Source: Pandoraea bronchicola (GTDB lineage: Bacteria; Pseudomonadota; Gammaproteobacteria; Burkholderiales; Burkholderiaceae). From it: a DNA stretch of 64,000 bases. A program made the translations under genes and the position numbers. The stretch covers positions 1 to 64,000 of the forward strand of contig NZ_CABPST010000015.1 of assembly GCF_902459805.1 (NCBI RefSeq), given 5' to 3'. Under the pieces are notes generated by a model. It worked only from the letters and a program-made list of their open reading frames with translations. It ran no database searches and had not been told where the DNA came from. Below are positions 1-7,077 of this stretch, piece by piece; the first letter of the stretch is position 1, and each line of letters starts with the position of its first letter.

Positions 1-36
1 CCGGGGCATCCGCCCCCCACTTAAATGAGGTTCCCC

Positions 37-285
37 ATGAGGCTCGTCGCGCTCGCGGCTTTGCTCGCCCTTCTCTCCGCCTGCACGGACCCCGATACGG
101 CACGGCGCGCTCTTGAGGGTGCCGGGTACACCGACGTTCGCATCGGCGGATATAGCTACTTCGGCTGTAGCGAGAAGGACTCGTTCTCGACCGCCTTCAC
201 CGCAAAGGGGCCAACTGGCGTACCTGTGTCCGGCGCCGTCTGCTCCAACGTGATCTTCAAGAACGCAACCATTCGTCTTAACTGA
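37..285 (+). CDS. Small phage lipoprotein, function unknown
   Basis: Encodes about 82 residues. The N-terminus has a charged Met-Arg start, a Leu/Ala-rich hydrophobic core and a lipobox-like Leu-Leu-Ser-Ala-Cys, so export and lipidation at that Cys are likely. The mature part is short and polar with three further Cys, which might form a disulfide in the periplasm. An in-frame ATG at 25 exists, but the ATG at 37 is better placed behind GAGG at 27-30. The stop overlaps the Shine-Dalgarno sequence of the next small gene, so these genes are probably co-transcribed. I do not recognise a family; a surface or periplasmic role in lysogens is an inference. Confidence 0.65.
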   Translation: MRLVALAALLALLSACTDPDTARRALEGAGYTDVRIGGYSYFGCSEKDSFSTAFTAKGPTGVPVSGAVCSNVIFKNATIRLN

Positions 286-295
286 GGAGGTCAGC

Positions 296-412
296 ATGTT
301 CGCAACTGAGATTCGCCAGTACCAAACCGGTTGGAATGACTCCAAATGCGGTCGCCCTTGCTGCTCTACCGATCTCGCGTACCGCCTCGGCTATCGCGAC
401 GCTTCTCACTGA
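296..412 (+). CDS. Tiny phage ORF (38 aa), unknown
   Basis: The ATG is preceded by an excellent ribosome binding site, GAGGAGG at about 284-290. The 38-residue product contains a Cys-Gly-Arg-Pro-Cys-Cys cluster, which could bind a metal. It starts 10 bases after the lipoprotein stop and ends 9 bases before the next ATG, matching the close packing of this phage segment. No family is recognised. The main support is the ribosome binding site and its place in a tightly spaced series. Confidence 0.5.
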   Translation: MFATEIRQYQTGWNDSKCGRPCCSTDLAYRLGYRDASH

Positions 413-421
413 GGCCCGCGC

Positions 422-556
422 ATGCTTGACCGCATCCTGATCTGGACAGTCAACGGCGCCGACAAGTGGATTCGCGCTCACCAGACCGCCGCCTGGACGA
501 TCTGGGGCGTTCTCGTCGTCGCATGCCTCTATGTGAGGTGGAAGCATGGCGTATGA
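422..556 (+). CDS. Tiny phage membrane-associated protein (44 aa)
   Basis: Encodes 44 residues: an amphipathic N-terminal half followed by a hydrophobic stretch of Trp, Ile, Gly, Val, Leu and Ala at about residues 25-38, then a basic tail (Arg-Trp-Lys-His). This suggests a single membrane-spanning helix. The stop codon overlaps the next start codon as ATGA at 553-556, a common translational-coupling arrangement in phage operons. The function is unknown. Confidence 0.5.
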   Translation: MLDRILIWTVNGADKWIRAHQTAAWTIWGVLVVACLYVRWKHGV

Positions 557-777
557 CGTCTGCTGCAAAACGAGCTGCTGCCGCCCGCGCCTGGAAAGAG
601 CTGCGCCCGCTCATGAATCACCAGCCGTCCCGGCTTACCCCCAGACCAGGCTCCCCGCTCGTCCGTGAGGAGTTCGAAGCCAAGCAGGCGCGCCGCGACG
701 CACTCGAAAAGCACGCGCCCATCCTGATGGCCGCCCTCGCTTTCTTCATCAAGGTCAACGCTCAAACCGACGAGTGA
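553..777 (+). CDS. Small basic phage protein (74 aa), unknown
   Basis: The start ATG lies inside the ATGA overlap with the preceding gene, which fixes the start despite longer in-frame options upstream. The product is Ala/Arg-rich at the N-terminus, probably helical, then has a Pro-containing linker and a second helical segment rich in Glu, Ala, Arg and Lys. A hydrophobic patch ([10 protein letters not shown]) near the C-terminus may pack or touch membrane. It is followed after 32 bases by rdgC. I recognise no family. Confidence 0.5.
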   Translation: MTSAAKRAAAARAWKELRPLMNHQPSRLTPRPGSPLVREEFEAKQARRDALEKHAPILMAALAFFIKVNAQTDE

Positions 778-809
778 GCGCCGCCCACTCCAACGCAAGG
801 AAACTGCCC

Positions 810-1718
810 ATGTGGTTCAGAAACGCCCAAATTCATCGCATCGCGCCGTGGACTCCCACGCAAGAACAACTCCTCGATGCGCTGCTGACGCAGCATTTCC
901 GCGATCCGACGAGCGCGGAACTTCAGACATGTGGCTGGACGGCGCCGTTTGAGGGCGGAGACTTCGCCCACTGTGTGAACAGGCAGATCCTGCTGACCTA
1001 CCGCAGCGAGAAAAAGCTGCTACCCGGTTCCGTCGTCAATCAGGTCACGCGCGCCAAGGCCGCCGAACTCGAGGAGCAGCAAGGCTTCAAGCCGGGCCGC
1101 AAGCAGATGAAGGAACTCAAGGAGCAAGTGACCGACGAGTTGCTGCCGCGCGCGTTCGGCATCCGTCGCGACACCCGCGTGTGGATAGGCCCCGTGAATC
1201 GCTGGCTCGCGATTGACACCGCATCGCCTGCCCGAGCAGACGAAGTGCGCCACCTGCTCTTCAAGACGCTTGATATCACTCTGCTGAATGTCGAACTGAA
1301 CGAAGCGCCAGTTGCAGCGATGACCTCGTGGCTTGTCGCCAACGAAGCCCCCGGTGGCTTCACTGTTGATCAGGACGTTGAGCTGCGATCGAACATGAAT
1401 GAGAAGGCCACCGTCCGATACTTGCACCACCCGCTCGACGGCGCAGACGTTCGTCAGCACATCGAGGCCGGCAAGCGCTGCACCAGCCTCGCCATGACGT
1501 GGAACGATCGAATCAGCTTCGTTCTCACTGATGCGTTCGTAATCAAGCGTATCACCCCGCTCGACATCCTCAAGGACGCCGCTGAACCAGCTGAGAGTGA
1601 GGCCGAGAAGTTCGATGCGGACTTCGTGCTGATGACCGGCGAGCTGTCCCAACTTCTCGCTGATCTGATCGAAGCGGTGGGCGGCGAGCGTCCCGATGAA
1701 CGTCCGCTGCTCCGCTGA
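810..1718 (+). CDS. rdgC: Recombination-associated protein RdgC (phage-borne)
   Basis: Encodes about 302 residues, matching the roughly 303 of E. coli RdgC. Family features are visible throughout: an N-terminal Met-Trp-Phe-Arg-Asn with a Tyr/His-Arg strand, LLPRAF near residue 115, the Val-Asn-x-x-x-x-Ile-Asp strand, HIEAGK in the C-terminal half, and [16 protein letters not shown] near the end. RdgC is known to form a ring-shaped dimer on DNA and to restrain RecA-dependent recombination. The ATG at 810 is preferred over an in-frame ATG at 774 because AAGGAAA precedes it and the family start aligns. Carriage by a prophage suggests a role in controlling host RecA during lysogeny or replication, which is an inference. 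Confidence 0.92.
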   Translation: MWFRNAQIHRIAPWTPTQEQLLDALLTQHFRDPTSAELQTCGWTAPFEGGDFAHCVNRQILLTYRSEKKLLPGSVVNQVTRAKAAELEEQQGFKPGRKQMKELKEQVTDELLPRAFGIRRDTRVWIGPVNRWLAIDTASPARADEVRHLLFKTLDITLLNVELNEAPVAAMTSWLVANEAPGGFTVDQDVELRSNMNEKATVRYLHHPLDGADVRQHIEAGKRCTSLAMTWNDRISFVLTDAFVIKRITPLDILKDAAEPAESEAEKFDADFVLMTGELSQLLADLIEAVGGERPDERPLLR

Positions 1719-1723
1719 CGGCC

Positions 1724-2719
1724 ATGCCAACCCGTATCATCGCGACGCTACTCGCTATCGCGGCGACCATCACAGCGGCGTGCCTCTCGATCCAGTCAGG
1801 TATGCAGCGCGGTGGCCTACCCGTTGAGCGGGCGCTGTGGGTCGCCGTCGGTGTCGTGTTGGTTATTTCCGCCCACCTTCTGCCCGCACTGTGCCGTCCG
1901 CTTGGCTGGCGCTTCCGTGCCGTCGGTGCCCTGATCTGGATCGGATGTGTCGCCGCGACCTGCTACGGGCATGCCGTGTTCTTCATCACTTCTGCACGCC
2001 ACGCTGGCGAGATCCGCGCCGCATCCATTCCGGTTGTGACGCCGCAGGGGCGTGACCTGGCTGCAATTGCCCGCGACCGGGCAGACGCGATAGCGCGACT
2101 GGCCCGGGCGAATGCGCGCCGTTGCGCCGAGCCCTGCCCGAGCCTGACGGCGGAGCGGACGGCACTTGCCGCAAAGCTGGAGGCGATCGACGTCGAGCAT
2201 GCTGAAGCGGCTCGCGACCGGGCTGCTCAGGACCGGGCGGCGATTGACCGTGCCGCGGCGCAGTCCGATCCCGTTACCGGGCCGCTCTCTGCCTTCGGAT
2301 GGTCCGCCGGTCGCGCCGACCTGTTCGCCAGTCTCGCTTTCGCGCTGGTATTGGAGGCAGTCGCGTGCTTCGCGTGGCTACTCGCGCTACGCCCCGCCGC
2401 TGTGACGAGGGCTGCTGAAACGCCCGCCCATCAAGGAAGTAACGCGGTAACGGTCACGCCAGTAGCGGCAGTAACGCAACCGAGTCACGACCAGAAGCCG
2501 GCCGTGACCGCCCCACCAGAACCATTGACGGTGCCCGACGACGTGGCCCGGATCCTTGATGCGATTGCCGCCGGCGACGTGCGACCGACCGTCACCGAAA
2601 TCCGCAAATACCTGGGCTGCTCCCAGACCCGCGCTGCGATCGTGCGGCGGTCAGTGGAGGCAGCGACAGCCCTGAAGGAGACCATGCATGCGAATCCCCA
2701 TACCGGCGTTCATTGTTGA
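1724..2719 (+). CDS. Phage membrane protein with C-terminal helix-turn-helix-like segment
   Basis: Encodes 331 residues. Hydrophobic segments lie at about residues 5-22, 35-55, 62-88 and 198-222. Between the third and fourth is an Ala/Arg/Asp-rich segment with repeated RDRA-type units that looks like a coiled coil. After the fourth segment come a Thr/Val/Pro-rich linker and a C-terminal block (about 275-315) reading like a winged-helix or HTH motif (TVTEIRKYLGCSQTRAA). Similar proteins occur beside rdgC and methyltransferase genes in betaproteobacterial prophages; their function is not known to me. It overlaps the next gene by 32 bases. Confidence 0.65.
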   Translation: MPTRIIATLLAIAATITAACLSIQSGMQRGGLPVERALWVAVGVVLVISAHLLPALCRPLGWRFRAVGALIWIGCVAATCYGHAVFFITSARHAGEIRAASIPVVTPQGRDLAAIARDRADAIARLARANARRCAEPCPSLTAERTALAAKLEAIDVEHAEAARDRAAQDRAAIDRAAAQSDPVTGPLSAFGWSAGRADLFASLAFALVLEAVACFAWLLALRPAAVTRAAETPAHQGSNAVTVTPVAAVTQPSHDQKPAVTAPPEPLTVPDDVARILDAIAAGDVRPTVTEIRKYLGCSQTRAAIVRRSVEAATALKETMHANPHTGVHC

Positions 2720-3254
2720 CGCCATCATCGCTCGCGCTCAGCGGACGCCCTACTTCGACCTCAAGGGCTACATGCAGCGGTGGTGGGTCAAGAAGCCACG
2801 CGGCCATGACGCCAGCGCCGCCGAGGACGGCCGGCGCGACACCAGTTGGGGCGCTCGCGCTCATCGGACGATCCGCAGCGACGCCGGCCGCGATCTTCAC
2901 GATCACCCTTGGTGGAACGTCTCAATTGTCCTGCGCGGCGGCTACTGGGAAATCATGCCCACCGAGCAGGCACAGCCCGCGCGCTTGGATTGCAGGCCGG
3001 AGACGACACTGTTGCGCGGCTACCGCCGAGTCTGGCGCGGTCCCGGCTCGATCGTGTTCCGGCGAGCGACCGACCGACACCGACTCGAAATCCCTGACGG
3101 CGGGGAAGCCTGGTCCCTCTTCATCATGGGGCCGTGGCAGCGCAACTGGGGGTTTCACACGCCTCGCGGCTGGGTTCGCTGGAACGAGTACCTCAAAAGG
3201 CCAGGCGACGACCAGAGCGCCGCCCCCACCCAAGCATATAGGAGCAAATCATGA
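2688..3254 (+). CDS. Cupin-like phage protein
   Basis: Encodes 188 residues. The centre has an HDHPWWN motif followed by a Gly-rich beta turn and a Trp-Glu strand. A later segment has Arg-His-Arg-Leu-Glu and Trp-Ser-Leu-Phe-Ile strands. This order resembles the two histidine-containing motifs of the cupin barrel, so a metal-binding cupin fold is plausible. No enzyme activity can be assigned. The start at 2688 is chosen because AAGGAG lies 7 bases upstream, although this overlaps the preceding gene. The stop overlaps the start of the clamp-like gene at 3251. Confidence 0.6.
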   Translation: MRIPIPAFIVDAIIARAQRTPYFDLKGYMQRWWVKKPRGHDASAAEDGRRDTSWGARAHRTIRSDAGRDLHDHPWWNVSIVLRGGYWEIMPTEQAQPARLDCRPETTLLRGYRRVWRGPGSIVFRRATDRHRLEIPDGGEAWSLFIMGPWQRNWGFHTPRGWVRWNEYLKRPGDDQSAAPTQAYRSKS

Positions 3255-3880
3255 GCAAAGCCATCGTTACCGTAAAGCCGAACATCGTGAAGGCAATGAC
3301 CCACTTTGCTGCGAAATCGGACATTCGGTATTACCTCAACGGCATCTTGGTCGAGTTCGTTGGCTCTGATGCATTCCTTGTGGCAACGAACGGCCATCGC
3401 CTTGCAGCGTTTCGTGGATCGGCAGATGCTCCGGTCGATAAGCCGCGCCTGGCTATTGTGCCGAATGAACTGTTTCGGTACGTCGACGCGAAACGGTCAG
3501 CGCAACCGGTCGCCATTCACGTGGATGACGACGACACCGTCGGCGTCACGCAGGGGCACGTCACGATGTCGGCGAAGGCAATCCCCGGCATCTTCCCCAA
3601 TTGGCGGAAAGTCGTTCCGTCCACACTGTCAGGTGAGCTGGCCCAGTTCAATCCAGCACTACTCGCCGACATTCGAACAGTCACCCGGCTCGTCCACGGT
3701 AGCGACGGATACCCGCATATCCGACATAACGGCCAAGGCGCGGCCCTGGTGGATATCGGCGACGAGAACTTCGTAATCGTCGTTATGCCTTTCCGACATG
3801 ACGACAAGCCGTTCAAAACGCCTGACTGGGCACTCTCGAAGGAATCCGAGCCGACTTCCGAAGCCGAGGCGGTCGCATGA
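3251..3880 (+). CDS. Two-domain beta sliding clamp-like protein (DnaN domains II-III)
   Basis: Encodes 209 residues, far shorter than the roughly 366 of bacterial DnaN. Residues about 24-52 read like DnaN domain II (DIRYYLNG, then ATNGHRLA). Residues about 110-121 match the GxFPxWRxVxP region, and a terminal strand reads VVMPFRH like the clamp's C-terminal MPMRL. Nothing corresponding to domain I is present. Known clamps tether polymerases and repair factors to DNA as closed rings of six domains. A two-domain subunit would need three copies for six domains, as in PCNA, or could instead decoy host clamp partners; both are inferences. AGGAGC precedes the ATG. Confidence 0.72.
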   Translation: MSKAIVTVKPNIVKAMTHFAAKSDIRYYLNGILVEFVGSDAFLVATNGHRLAAFRGSADAPVDKPRLAIVPNELFRYVDAKRSAQPVAIHVDDDDTVGVTQGHVTMSAKAIPGIFPNWRKVVPSTLSGELAQFNPALLADIRTVTRLVHGSDGYPHIRHNGQGAALVDIGDENFVIVVMPFRHDDKPFKTPDWALSKESEPTSEAEAVA

Positions 3881-4233
3881 GCCCCTACGAACCCCGCCCC
3901 GAAGGGCTGAATACCGATCCTGCGCCGCCTTCTGTGGTGCAGACGCTGCGGCGTCACACGGAAGCCGAGTACCTCACGTATGACCTCTTCGTGGGTGAGG
4001 ACGCCGATATCAAATGCCGAACCGTGAAGCTGGTCACAGCTCGCAAAACTCATGCGTGCTGGCTTGGCCAGGCGCGCGGGGCCAAGCCACACGAAATCAC
4101 TGTCGGTGAACTGCATCGGTACGAAAAGGCGCTGGTGGATGGCGACTATTGGGGCAGCTATCGGTGCTGCCTTCAGTGCATGGATGCCGAGATCGACGAT
4201 TTTGAAGGCACACCCGACGGCGACGACGAATGA
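3877..4233 (+). CDS. Small Cys-containing phage protein, possible zinc binder
   Basis: The start overlaps the clamp-like stop (ATGA at 3877-3880), suggesting co-translation. The 118-residue product has an unstructured Pro-rich N-terminus, then THACWLG near residue 60, an RYEKALVDGDYW stretch, and CCLQC near residue 100, and ends with a very acidic tail. The spacing resembles phage zinc-ribbon-like proteins in which an ARKxHxC motif is followed by a C-terminal CxxC. Here the expected second Cys of the first pair is not obvious, so metal binding is uncertain. It is the last plus-strand gene before the minus-strand accessory gene. Confidence 0.6.
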   Translation: MSPYEPRPEGLNTDPAPPSVVQTLRRHTEAEYLTYDLFVGEDADIKCRTVKLVTARKTHACWLGQARGAKPHEITVGELHRYEKALVDGDYWGSYRCCLQCMDAEIDDFEGTPDGDDE

Positions 4234-4311
4234 GCATCCGCACCTGGCATAAGGGGATGTCCCCGATCATACGGACGTGATATTCACTTGAGCCGGGGCG
4301 CGAGAGGTCGC

Positions 4312-5157
4312 CTACTTTAGCTTTTCAGGCAAATGCACTCGAAAATTGATATAGGTGCCAGCTAGCCAGGACGGAGGAGTCGGCCATGGGAAGGAAGCTT
4401 CGAATCCACGGAGAATTGCCTGATCGTACTCCGAAAGGCCGCTAGAAACTATGATGGACGGAGCTGAGACCGTGCCATCTGCGCTGATCTTCGCCCTGAC
4501 CACGGCATATGGCAACCGAGGTTTCGATTGTGTCGCTGGATAGACGATTTCTGTAACGATCAGACGAGTAATTTCGGCAACGTAAGCGCGCTGCTCAGCC
4601 GCTCTCGCTTGTTGCGCAGAGTCCCCAATTTCTGCATCCACGCCAGCGCCGGAGTTCAGCTTGAATCTAATCGGCTTGGAAAAGATGAATCCTTGCTCAA
4701 CGGGGCCACCATTCGTTTCGACGTGGCACTGCAAGCGATCAAGAGCCGTGCGGGCTGCTGTGTCGAGCATTTCATAGCCAGAGGATCGGGCGAGAATCAA
4801 CCTTTGCACTTCGCCGATACGATTCATTTCGATACGAAACACCGCCACACCTTCAAATCCGAGCTGCGTTGCAACTTCCGGGTACTTAGGCTTGGGCATT
4901 GCGCAGCTGACACGAATTGTCTTATCGCCTTTACCTAGGACCGCGGCGAAGCTCTCACTGGACGCGCCGACAGCATCGTCAGCCTTCCCTCCAACCTGAG
5001 GTCTTCGAGATTCTGGCCTGAAGCGAAAAAGCGAGGTGGCTGCCGGAGTTTGATCATCGCCGGTAGCGGCGCTCTCATGCTGGCGACCTGTTTCGCACCC
5101 GGCAAGACAGGTTAGCGCTACCGCCAGCCCCAAAATTCTCTTCGACCACTTATCCAA
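4312..5157 (-). CDS. Lipoprotein with two TonB C-terminal-like domains (moron)
   Basis: Encodes 281 residues from a TTG start with AAAAGGAG upstream. A signal peptide ends in Leu-Ala-Gly-Cys at residues 18-21, a lipobox. After a polar linker, residues about 88-168 resemble a TonB C-terminal domain (PKYPEVA, then GxVAVFRIEMNRIGEV, ARSSGYEMLD and AARTALDRL). Residues about 193-278 form a second copy (ITRLIVTEIVYP, VRAKISADGTV, SSGLSEYDQAIL). There is no TonB-type membrane anchor or Pro-rich spacer. The gene opposes its phage neighbours and has its own promoter-like element, the usual picture of a moron expressed in lysogens. A cell-envelope role is inferred. Confidence 0.7.
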   Translation of the reverse strand: MDKWSKRILGLAVALTCLAGCETGRQHESAATGDDQTPAATSLFRFRPESRRPQVGGKADDAVGASSESFAAVLGKGDKTIRVSCAMPKPKYPEVATQLGFEGVAVFRIEMNRIGEVQRLILARSSGYEMLDTAARTALDRLQCHVETNGGPVEQGFIFSKPIRFKLNSGAGVDAEIGDSAQQARAAEQRAYVAEITRLIVTEIVYPATQSKPRLPYAVVRAKISADGTVSAPSIIVSSGLSEYDQAILRGFEASFPWPTPPSWLAGTYINFRVHLPEKLK

Positions 5158-5181
5158 GTGATTTCTCCTTTTAATTAGGAG

Positions 5182-5193
5182 GGCATCCTAGCA
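5182..5193 (-). promoter_or_regulatory. Copy 1 of 12-bp element GGCATCCTAGCA (extended -10 on minus strand)
   Basis: Read on the minus strand this is TGCTAGGAT followed by GCC: a TGn extension plus a -10-like hexamer TAGGAT, upstream of the lipoprotein gene. On the plus strand its last A is the first base of the ATG of the gene at 5193. The same element recurs at 6565 and 7369. Confidence 0.5.
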
Positions 5194-5927
5194 TGAGCTC
5201 TATCATTCCGCGCATGGTTCGTGAGCGCCCTATCCTTTTCAGCGCGCCGATGGTGCGCGCCATCCTCGACGGGACGAAGACGCAGACGCGGCGCGTGCTG
5301 AAGAAGCAGCCGATTGTCAGTCAACGCAACCCACCGTACTACAGCGACGTCGAGCCCGGCGACCTGTTCATTTGCCCGGACATGCTCCCGACTGGCCCCG
5401 ACCGCCTCAGCGTGATTGCCGAATGCACCTCGCCCGGGACGTACCACTGCATGGGACAGACGACGTTCGCAGAGAAGCACTCGCCATACGGAGTTGCGGG
5501 TGACCGCTTGTGGGTGCGCGAGACGTGGCAGCACAGCAACCACCCACTCGGCCCGTACGACGACGACTGCCTCGTCTTCTATCGCGCCGATTACCTTGAT
5601 GACCCGCACGGGCCTGATGGCGAGAAGTCGCCGGAAGGGAAATACCGAAACTGGCGGCCGTCGATTCATATGCCGCGCACGGCGGCACGCACCCTGCTCG
5701 ACGTGACCGGCGTGCGTATTGAGCGCCTGAACAGTATCAGCGACCAGGATTGCATCGCTGAAGGAATCGGATTGACCGGTGGTGCCGAGGGCGTCCTGTT
5801 GACAGGCGATCTGCTCGAAAGCCTGCCGCGCGCCCATTTCCGCCAGCTCTGGGAATCGATCAGCGGCCCCGGCTCGTGGGACGCCAACCCGTGGGTGTGG
5901 GTGGTCGAGTTCCAGAGAGCCCTATGA
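5193..5927 (+). CDS. Phage protein of the ASCH/PUA-like type
   Basis: Encodes 244 residues. It opens with the hallmark RPILFSAPMVRAILDGTKTQTRR, a pattern seen at the start of many phage proteins often labelled ASCH-domain or morphogenetic. Later come GDRLWVRETW near residue 105, an IHMPR block near residue 155 with a following Thr-Gly-Val-Arg strand, and a C-terminal Asn-Pro-Trp-Val-Trp-Val-Val-Glu-Phe strand. ASCH domains have an RNA-binding PUA-like fold; the role in phages is unknown. AGGAGG is 10 bases before the ATG. It lies between two minus-strand accessory genes. Confidence 0.7.
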   Translation: MSSIIPRMVRERPILFSAPMVRAILDGTKTQTRRVLKKQPIVSQRNPPYYSDVEPGDLFICPDMLPTGPDRLSVIAECTSPGTYHCMGQTTFAEKHSPYGVAGDRLWVRETWQHSNHPLGPYDDDCLVFYRADYLDDPHGPDGEKSPEGKYRNWRPSIHMPRTAARTLLDVTGVRIERLNSISDQDCIAEGIGLTGGAEGVLLTGDLLESLPRAHFRQLWESISGPGSWDANPWVWVVEFQRAL

Positions 5928-5935
5928 CTCGGGAA

Positions 5936-6217
5936 CTATCGAGTATCAGCGGCGGCGCCAAAGGCACCCGATTCCAACGCAGCCTCAAAATCAACAGTCC
6001 AAGCCGAACCATGACCAGCTTCGAAAATCTCGAATTGCCCGCCATTCAATCGGCGCACCGTAACCTGTCGGCGAATCGCCCCTACATTTCCGCCAGCGGG
6101 ATACGAGTCTTCGTCGATGATCTCGAAGTCTTCAACGACAAAGCCAAAGCGCTTGCAGGTTTCCCGAGCATCGTCCTGTTCATCGACGGGGAAATCACGA
6201 AAAAGGTGCTGGGTCAC
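5936..6217 (-). CDS. Small acidic orphan protein (93 aa), GTG start
   Basis: Encodes 93 residues from GTG, preceded by AAAGGAAA at a suitable distance. The protein is strongly acidic overall (clusters such as VDEQDDARE and EDFEIIDEDSY). A plus-strand reading over the same DNA, starting in an ATGA overlap at 5924, is possible, but its composition looks like an antisense shadow, so I prefer this strand. Small acidic phage proteins are sometimes inhibitors of host nucleases (DNA mimics), but nothing here proves that. It is the last of four successive minus-strand small genes. Confidence 0.55.
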   Translation of the reverse strand: MTQHLFRDFPVDEQDDARETCKRFGFVVEDFEIIDEDSYPAGGNVGAIRRQVTVRRLNGGQFEIFEAGHGSAWTVDFEAALESGAFGAAADTR

Positions 6218-6276
6218 GTTGGTTTCCTTTCATTTCGAAGAATTAAATCAGAGAGCGTCGACGGCACTTAGGGGGC

Positions 6277-6543
6277 TTAATGACTGCTCGACTCAAAACT
6301 ATCGATAGCCGATTTCGCGGCCGTTCTTGCCTCTTCAAATACACGCCGTAGGGTTGGTTGGTTCGTCACGTAAATCTCGCCGTACTTGAGGACGCTCTGA
6401 ACCTGCGCCTTATCCAAATCGGTCGAACTAGGATTGGCCACAATAACCTGTGCGTTCCACTGAGTACGCCCATTGATCTGCGTGGAGGTCCGTTTCATCC
6501 ATATGCTCCAACTTCGCCATGGGCCGCCGACTGCAATCCACAT
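6277..6543 (-). CDS. Small orphan protein (88 aa)
   Basis: The ATG at 6543 has an excellent ribosome binding site, AAAGGAGG, five bases upstream. The product starts with a Trp-rich segment, has a central beta-like region (AQVIVAN, then YGEIYVTNQ) and ends in a helical Glu/Ala/Arg segment with a Ser-rich tail. No family is recognised. The leader sequence cgaaacgaaaggaggc is shared almost exactly with the next gene upstream (6608-6886), so the two leaders share ancestry. Its -10 candidate is the 12-bp element at 6565-6576. Confidence 0.6.
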   Translation of the reverse strand: MWIAVGGPWRSWSIWMKRTSTQINGRTQWNAQVIVANPSSTDLDKAQVQSVLKYGEIYVTNQPTLRRVFEEARTAAKSAIDSFESSSH

Positions 6544-6564
6544 ATCAGCCTCCTTTCGTTTCGT

Positions 6565-6576
6565 GGAATCCTAGCA
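6565..6576 (-). promoter_or_regulatory. Copy 2 of 12-bp element GGAATCCTAGCA
   Basis: On the minus strand it reads TGCTAGGATTCC, an extended -10 (TGn plus TAGGAT), 22 bases upstream of the ATG of the 88-residue gene. No good -35 hexamer is visible, consistent with an extended -10 promoter. There is no plus-strand start codon at this copy. Confidence 0.5.
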
Positions 6577-6607
6577 ACGCGATTCAACCCTGCTCGATCG
6601 AGTAATG

Positions 6608-6886
6608 CTAGTCAAGCGACGCCCGCAGCTCGCTCATTTCGATCTGTCCGGCGGCGACGCCGCGCTCAAGCGCGTCTTCGACCGTCTTCGGATATTCGCC
6701 GGCCGTCGGGAACAAATCCGAAACGGACTCGAGTTGGTTTCCGCGCACCGGCTTTCTGTCTGGCCTAGATATGACGTAGCGGACACGGTAGCCGGTGCGC
6801 GTTGTGGGGCGGTCGTTTTCGAAATCCTCATGCGCGGTCACCACTAGCAAAAACGGTGGAGCGTCAATTGTTCGTTGATTGCTCAA
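6608..6886 (-). CDS. Small acidic orphan protein (92 aa), TTG start
   Basis: Translation most likely begins at TTG (6886-6884), five bases after AAAGGAGG. The 92-residue protein has an N-terminal strand (PPFLLVVTAHEDFEND), an Arg-rich middle strand (GYRVRYVISRPDRKP) and a helical acidic C-terminus. It is preceded on the minus strand by TTGCCA, a 16-base spacer and TATGAT, a respectable sigma70 promoter. No family is recognised. Together with its neighbours it forms a set of separately promoted small accessory genes. Confidence 0.6.
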   Translation of the reverse strand: MSNQRTIDAPPFLLVVTAHEDFENDRPTTRTGYRVRYVISRPDRKPVRGNQLESVSDLFPTAGEYPKTVEDALERGVAAGQIEMSELRASLD

Positions 6887-6925
6887 GTTGGCCTCCTTTC
6901 GTTTCGATGAATTGCGTTCCCGAGA

Positions 6926-6953
6926 ATCATAGGATTACCCATGAAATTGGCAA
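6926..6953 (-). promoter_or_regulatory. Sigma70-like promoter for the 92-residue small gene
   Basis: On the minus strand the -35 candidate is TTGCCA (6948-6953) and the -10 candidate TATGAT (6926-6931), separated by 16 bases. It points at the TTG-start gene ending at 6608. The surrounding AATCATAGGA resembles a degenerate copy of the 12-bp element found at 5182, 6565 and 7369. Confidence 0.5.
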
Positions 6954-7030
6954 CCATTAACTCATCATATGCGCAAACAAAAAAACTGACGCTAGATATG
7001 GCCCAGCGCGCTCAGGGAGTAGCAGCATGA
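6941..7030 (+). CDS. Tiny ORF (29 aa) coupled to a methyltransferase fragment
   Basis: The ATG follows AGGATTACCC. The 29-residue product has a basic, polar sequence ending in Met-Ala-Gln-Arg-Ala-Gln-Gly-Val-Ala-Ala. Its stop overlaps the next ATG (ATGA at 7027-7030), a spacing typical of genuine phage operons. The C-terminal part may be the remaining tail of a longer gene whose front was replaced by the adjacent minus-strand cassette. Real expression is uncertain. Confidence 0.35.
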   Translation: MKLATINSSYAQTKKLTLDMAQRAQGVAA

Positions 7031-7077
7031 GACAGAACGAGATCATTCTGGGCGACTGCCGGGAGGGCGGCGATTAA
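7027..7077 (+). pseudogene. N-terminal fragment of a second DNA methyltransferase
   Basis: The ATG, with GGGAG upstream, is followed by 15 codons, beginning Met-Arg-Gln-Asn and reading on through EIILGDCRE, and then by a stop. The pattern IILGDCRE is the usual N-terminal strand of phage and restriction-type DNA N6-adenine/N4-cytosine methyltransferases, where it precedes the target-binding region. No continuation is seen in any frame, because the minus-strand gene at 7074-7328 begins immediately. I read it as a gene truncated by replacement with that cassette. It is too short to be certain. Confidence 0.45.

Noticed and set aside
5924-6271. Plus-strand ORF starting in an ATGA overlap after the ASCH-like gene
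   Set aside because: Tempting coupling, but the minus-strand 93-residue protein has a better ribosome binding site and protein-like acidic sequence.
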